Part shown: piece after piece, positions 6,887-8,355 of the stretch
How the letters are laid out: every line of letters begins with the position of its first letter
How positions within the stretch are numbered: the first letter of the stretch is position 1
Origin: Victivallales bacterium
GTDB taxonomy: Bacteria > Verrucomicrobiota > Lentisphaeria > Oligosphaerales > Oligosphaeraceae
DNA: 8,355 nt
Direction of reading: 5' to 3'
NCBI GenBank assembly: GCA_017543165.1
Contig: JAFYGL010000554.1
Span: forward strand, 1 to 8,355
The notes under the pieces: generated by a model
What the model saw: the letters and a program-made list of their open reading frames with translations, nothing else
The model's database searches: none
Told to the model about the DNA's origin: nothing
Made by a program: the position numbers and the translations under genes

Positions 6887-8299
6887 ATGAGTAGCATAAA
6901 AGCCAATTTTGAAAAAGTAATCGGGAAAATCAAGCCTTTGCACGGCATCAACAACTCGCCTATACTCTACAACAAGAAACTGCCCGAATTGCAGGCGGCG
7001 GGGATTCCCTACGTGCGTCTTCACGACACAGGCGGTGCCTTTGGCGGCTCGCATCTGGTGGATGTGCCCAATGTGTTTCCTGACTTCGATGCAGATGTGA
7101 ACGACCCTACCTCCTACGACTTTGACTACACCGATGCCTATTTCAGGACTTTGCATGCATCTGGGCTTATGCCATTCTACCGCCTGGGCGTCACCATTGA
7201 GAACAACTACCAGTTGCATCCCTATAGAGTGAAGCCTCCAAAGAATTTCCATAAATGGGCGGAGATATGCTGCCACATAGTCAGGCACTACAACGAAGGC
7301 TGGGCAAATGGCTTCCACTATGGCATCAAGTATTGGGAGATTTGGAACGAGCCTGAATCGCCTGCGATGTGGCAGGGGACCGACGAGGAATTCTTTGAGT
7401 TGTATGCCGTCGCGGCCAAGGAACTGCGCAGGCAGTTCCCCCATCTCAAGATAGGCGGCTACGGCATAAGCGGATTCTTTGTCACCACCAGGAAGAACCA
7501 GCCCGCCTTCAGGCAGCATTACATGGAGATGTTCAACAAATTCATGGAGTTCAAGAAGCAGCAAGGGGATGCTTTGCCCTGGGACTTTGTGACATGGCAT
7601 CTTTATACAAAGGACCCGCATGAGACGCTCGCCCATGCCAATTACCTCAAGCAGCGGCTGCACGAGGCTGGCCTTGACAATGTGGAGAGTATCCTCGGCG
7701 AGTGGAACTACATCGAGCATGAGACTTGCTCCAGGGAAAAGGACCCATGGGACGAAATGCGGGGAATGCCAGGCGCCGCGGCGGTTGCCGCCACATTCGC
7801 CTTGCTGCAAAAGGGGCCTGTCGATATGGCGCTCTACTATGACGCAATGCCCATGCGCAGATACTGCGGATTGTACTATTACCCCGAATACAAGGTGTCC
7901 AGGACATATTATTCGTTCAGGGCCTTCAATGAACTCTACAAACTTGGTCAGTCCGTGGAGTGCTCCAGCGGCGAGCAGGAGGACGGCATATACTGCATAG
8001 CCGCCAAGGATGGCAAGGGCAAGGCGGCGCTTCTTGTGGTGAACCGCCAGAAGATGAGGCAAGTCGTGCCCCTTGAGGTAAGTGGCGTCAATGGAATGCC
8101 TGAAATACTGGTGCTGGATGAGGACAGTGTGCTCACCGAGACAAACTGGCTTCTGGAGAAGTCCAGCGGCAATGTCGCCAATGGCAAGGCGCCCCAGGGC
8201 GAGTTTGCCGGCGCAAATCTGGGACAGGAGCAGGGGCAGGGAGAACAACTCCTGCTCACCTTGCCGCCTGAATCAGTTTTGCTGTTGCGGTATTGCTAA
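6887..8299 (+). CDS. GH39-type glycoside hydrolase (beta-xylosidase / alpha-L-iduronidase clan)
   Basis: The protein has 470 residues. The first ~360 form a (beta/alpha)8 barrel: GIPYVRLHD (39-47), SGLMPFYRLG (92-101), then WEIWNEP (150-156), giving acid/base E155, then WDFVTWHLYT (232-241) and ILGEWN (269-274), giving nucleophile E272. The 117-residue spacing between the two glutamates equals that recalled for GH39 beta-xylosidase and alpha-L-iduronidase, which supports the family. A beta-sandwich of ~105 residues (KAALLVVNR...LLLTLPPESVLLLRYC) closes the protein, as usual in the clan. No signal peptide is seen, so it probably trims imported oligosaccharides in the cytoplasm. It is 102 bases after the esterase gene, beyond the hairpin repeats. 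It could be co-transcribed; no clear promoter was found in the gap. The substrate (xyloside, iduronide or other) cannot be read from sequence. Confidence 0.85.
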   Translation: MSSIKANFEKVIGKIKPLHGINNSPILYNKKLPELQAAGIPYVRLHDTGGAFGGSHLVDVPNVFPDFDADVNDPTSYDFDYTDAYFRTLHASGLMPFYRLGVTIENNYQLHPYRVKPPKNFHKWAEICCHIVRHYNEGWANGFHYGIKYWEIWNEPESPAMWQGTDEEFFELYAVAAKELRRQFPHLKIGGYGISGFFVTTRKNQPAFRQHYMEMFNKFMEFKKQQGDALPWDFVTWHLYTKDPHETLAHANYLKQRLHEAGLDNVESILGEWNYIEHETCSREKDPWDEMRGMPGAAAVAATFALLQKGPVDMALYYDAMPMRRYCGLYYYPEYKVSRTYYSFRAFNELYKLGQSVECSSGEQEDGIYCIAAKDGKGKAALLVVNRQKMRQVVPLEVSGVNGMPEILVLDEDSVLTETNWLLEKSSGNVANGKAPQGEFAGANLGQEQGQGEQLLLTLPPESVLLLRYC

Positions 8300-8355
8300 A
8301 GGGACGAAGGGACGAAGGGACGAAGGGACGAAGGGACGAAGGGACGAAGGGACGA
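8299..8355. repeat. 8-bp tandem repeat (unit GGGACGAA), continues past the window
   Basis: Six full units start at 8301, 8309, 8317, 8325, 8333 and 8341, followed by seven bases of a seventh. All are identical. The AA preceding the first unit is in phase and includes the last base of the stop codon of the GH39 gene. The true length is unknown because the window ends inside the array. Confidence 0.95.

Noticed and set aside
6452..8248. 598-codon open frame on the - strand
   Set aside because: It lies antisense to the esterase and GH39 genes, which both show full catalytic motifs. Its translation has no recognisable domain and fits a shadow frame in GC-biased DNA.

Overview
The window is a densely coded stretch of bacterial DNA, moderately GC-rich by eye, with every real gene on the + strand. 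It holds five enzymes that look like parts of a glycan-degradation locus: the C-terminal part of a large heparinase II/III-like protein (from base 1, cut by the window edge), a neutral-ceramidase-like metallohydrolase, a polysaccharide-deacetylase-like protein, a secreted SGNH esterase with a GxDLY domain, and a GH39-type glycosidase. Heparinase-like lyases, ceramidase-like hydrolases and GxDLY/SGNH esterases without SusC/SusD partners fit the PVC superphylum (Lentisphaerota/Verrucomicrobiota/Planctomycetota). That is an inference from gene content only; no phylogenetic marker is present.

Layout: 1-2844 is the lyase-like protein. 2845-3187 is a 343-base gap filled with nested hairpins, including a 169-bp inverted-repeat (REPIN/MITE-like) element, a probable terminator (stem 3045-3067 plus T7) and a possible promoter. 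3188-6784 is a tight three-gene run (gaps of 19 and about 2 bases) that should be one transcript. 6785-6886 is a second gap with a 15-bp hairpin of the same family and two more copies of its right arm. 6887-8299 is the GH39-type enzyme. From 8299 an 8-bp tandem repeat (unit GGGACGAA) starts inside the stop codon and runs off the window.

How the genes may work together: the lyase-like protein and the GH39 enzyme would cleave the backbone or oligosaccharides, and the SGNH esterase and deacetylase-like protein would remove acyl groups. The role of the ceramidase-like protein is unclear, because the family's nucleophilic serine appears to be replaced. Only the SGNH esterase has a visible signal peptide; the lyase N-terminus is outside the window, and the other three look cytoplasmic. 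A uronic-acid-containing, acylated glycan, possibly glycosaminoglycan-like, is a reasonable but unproven substrate. No transporter, sulfatase or regulator is visible.

The least explained material is the intergenic hairpin family. Copies in two separate gaps keep their stems through compensating base changes, and copies of one arm are repeated so that alternative hairpins can form.
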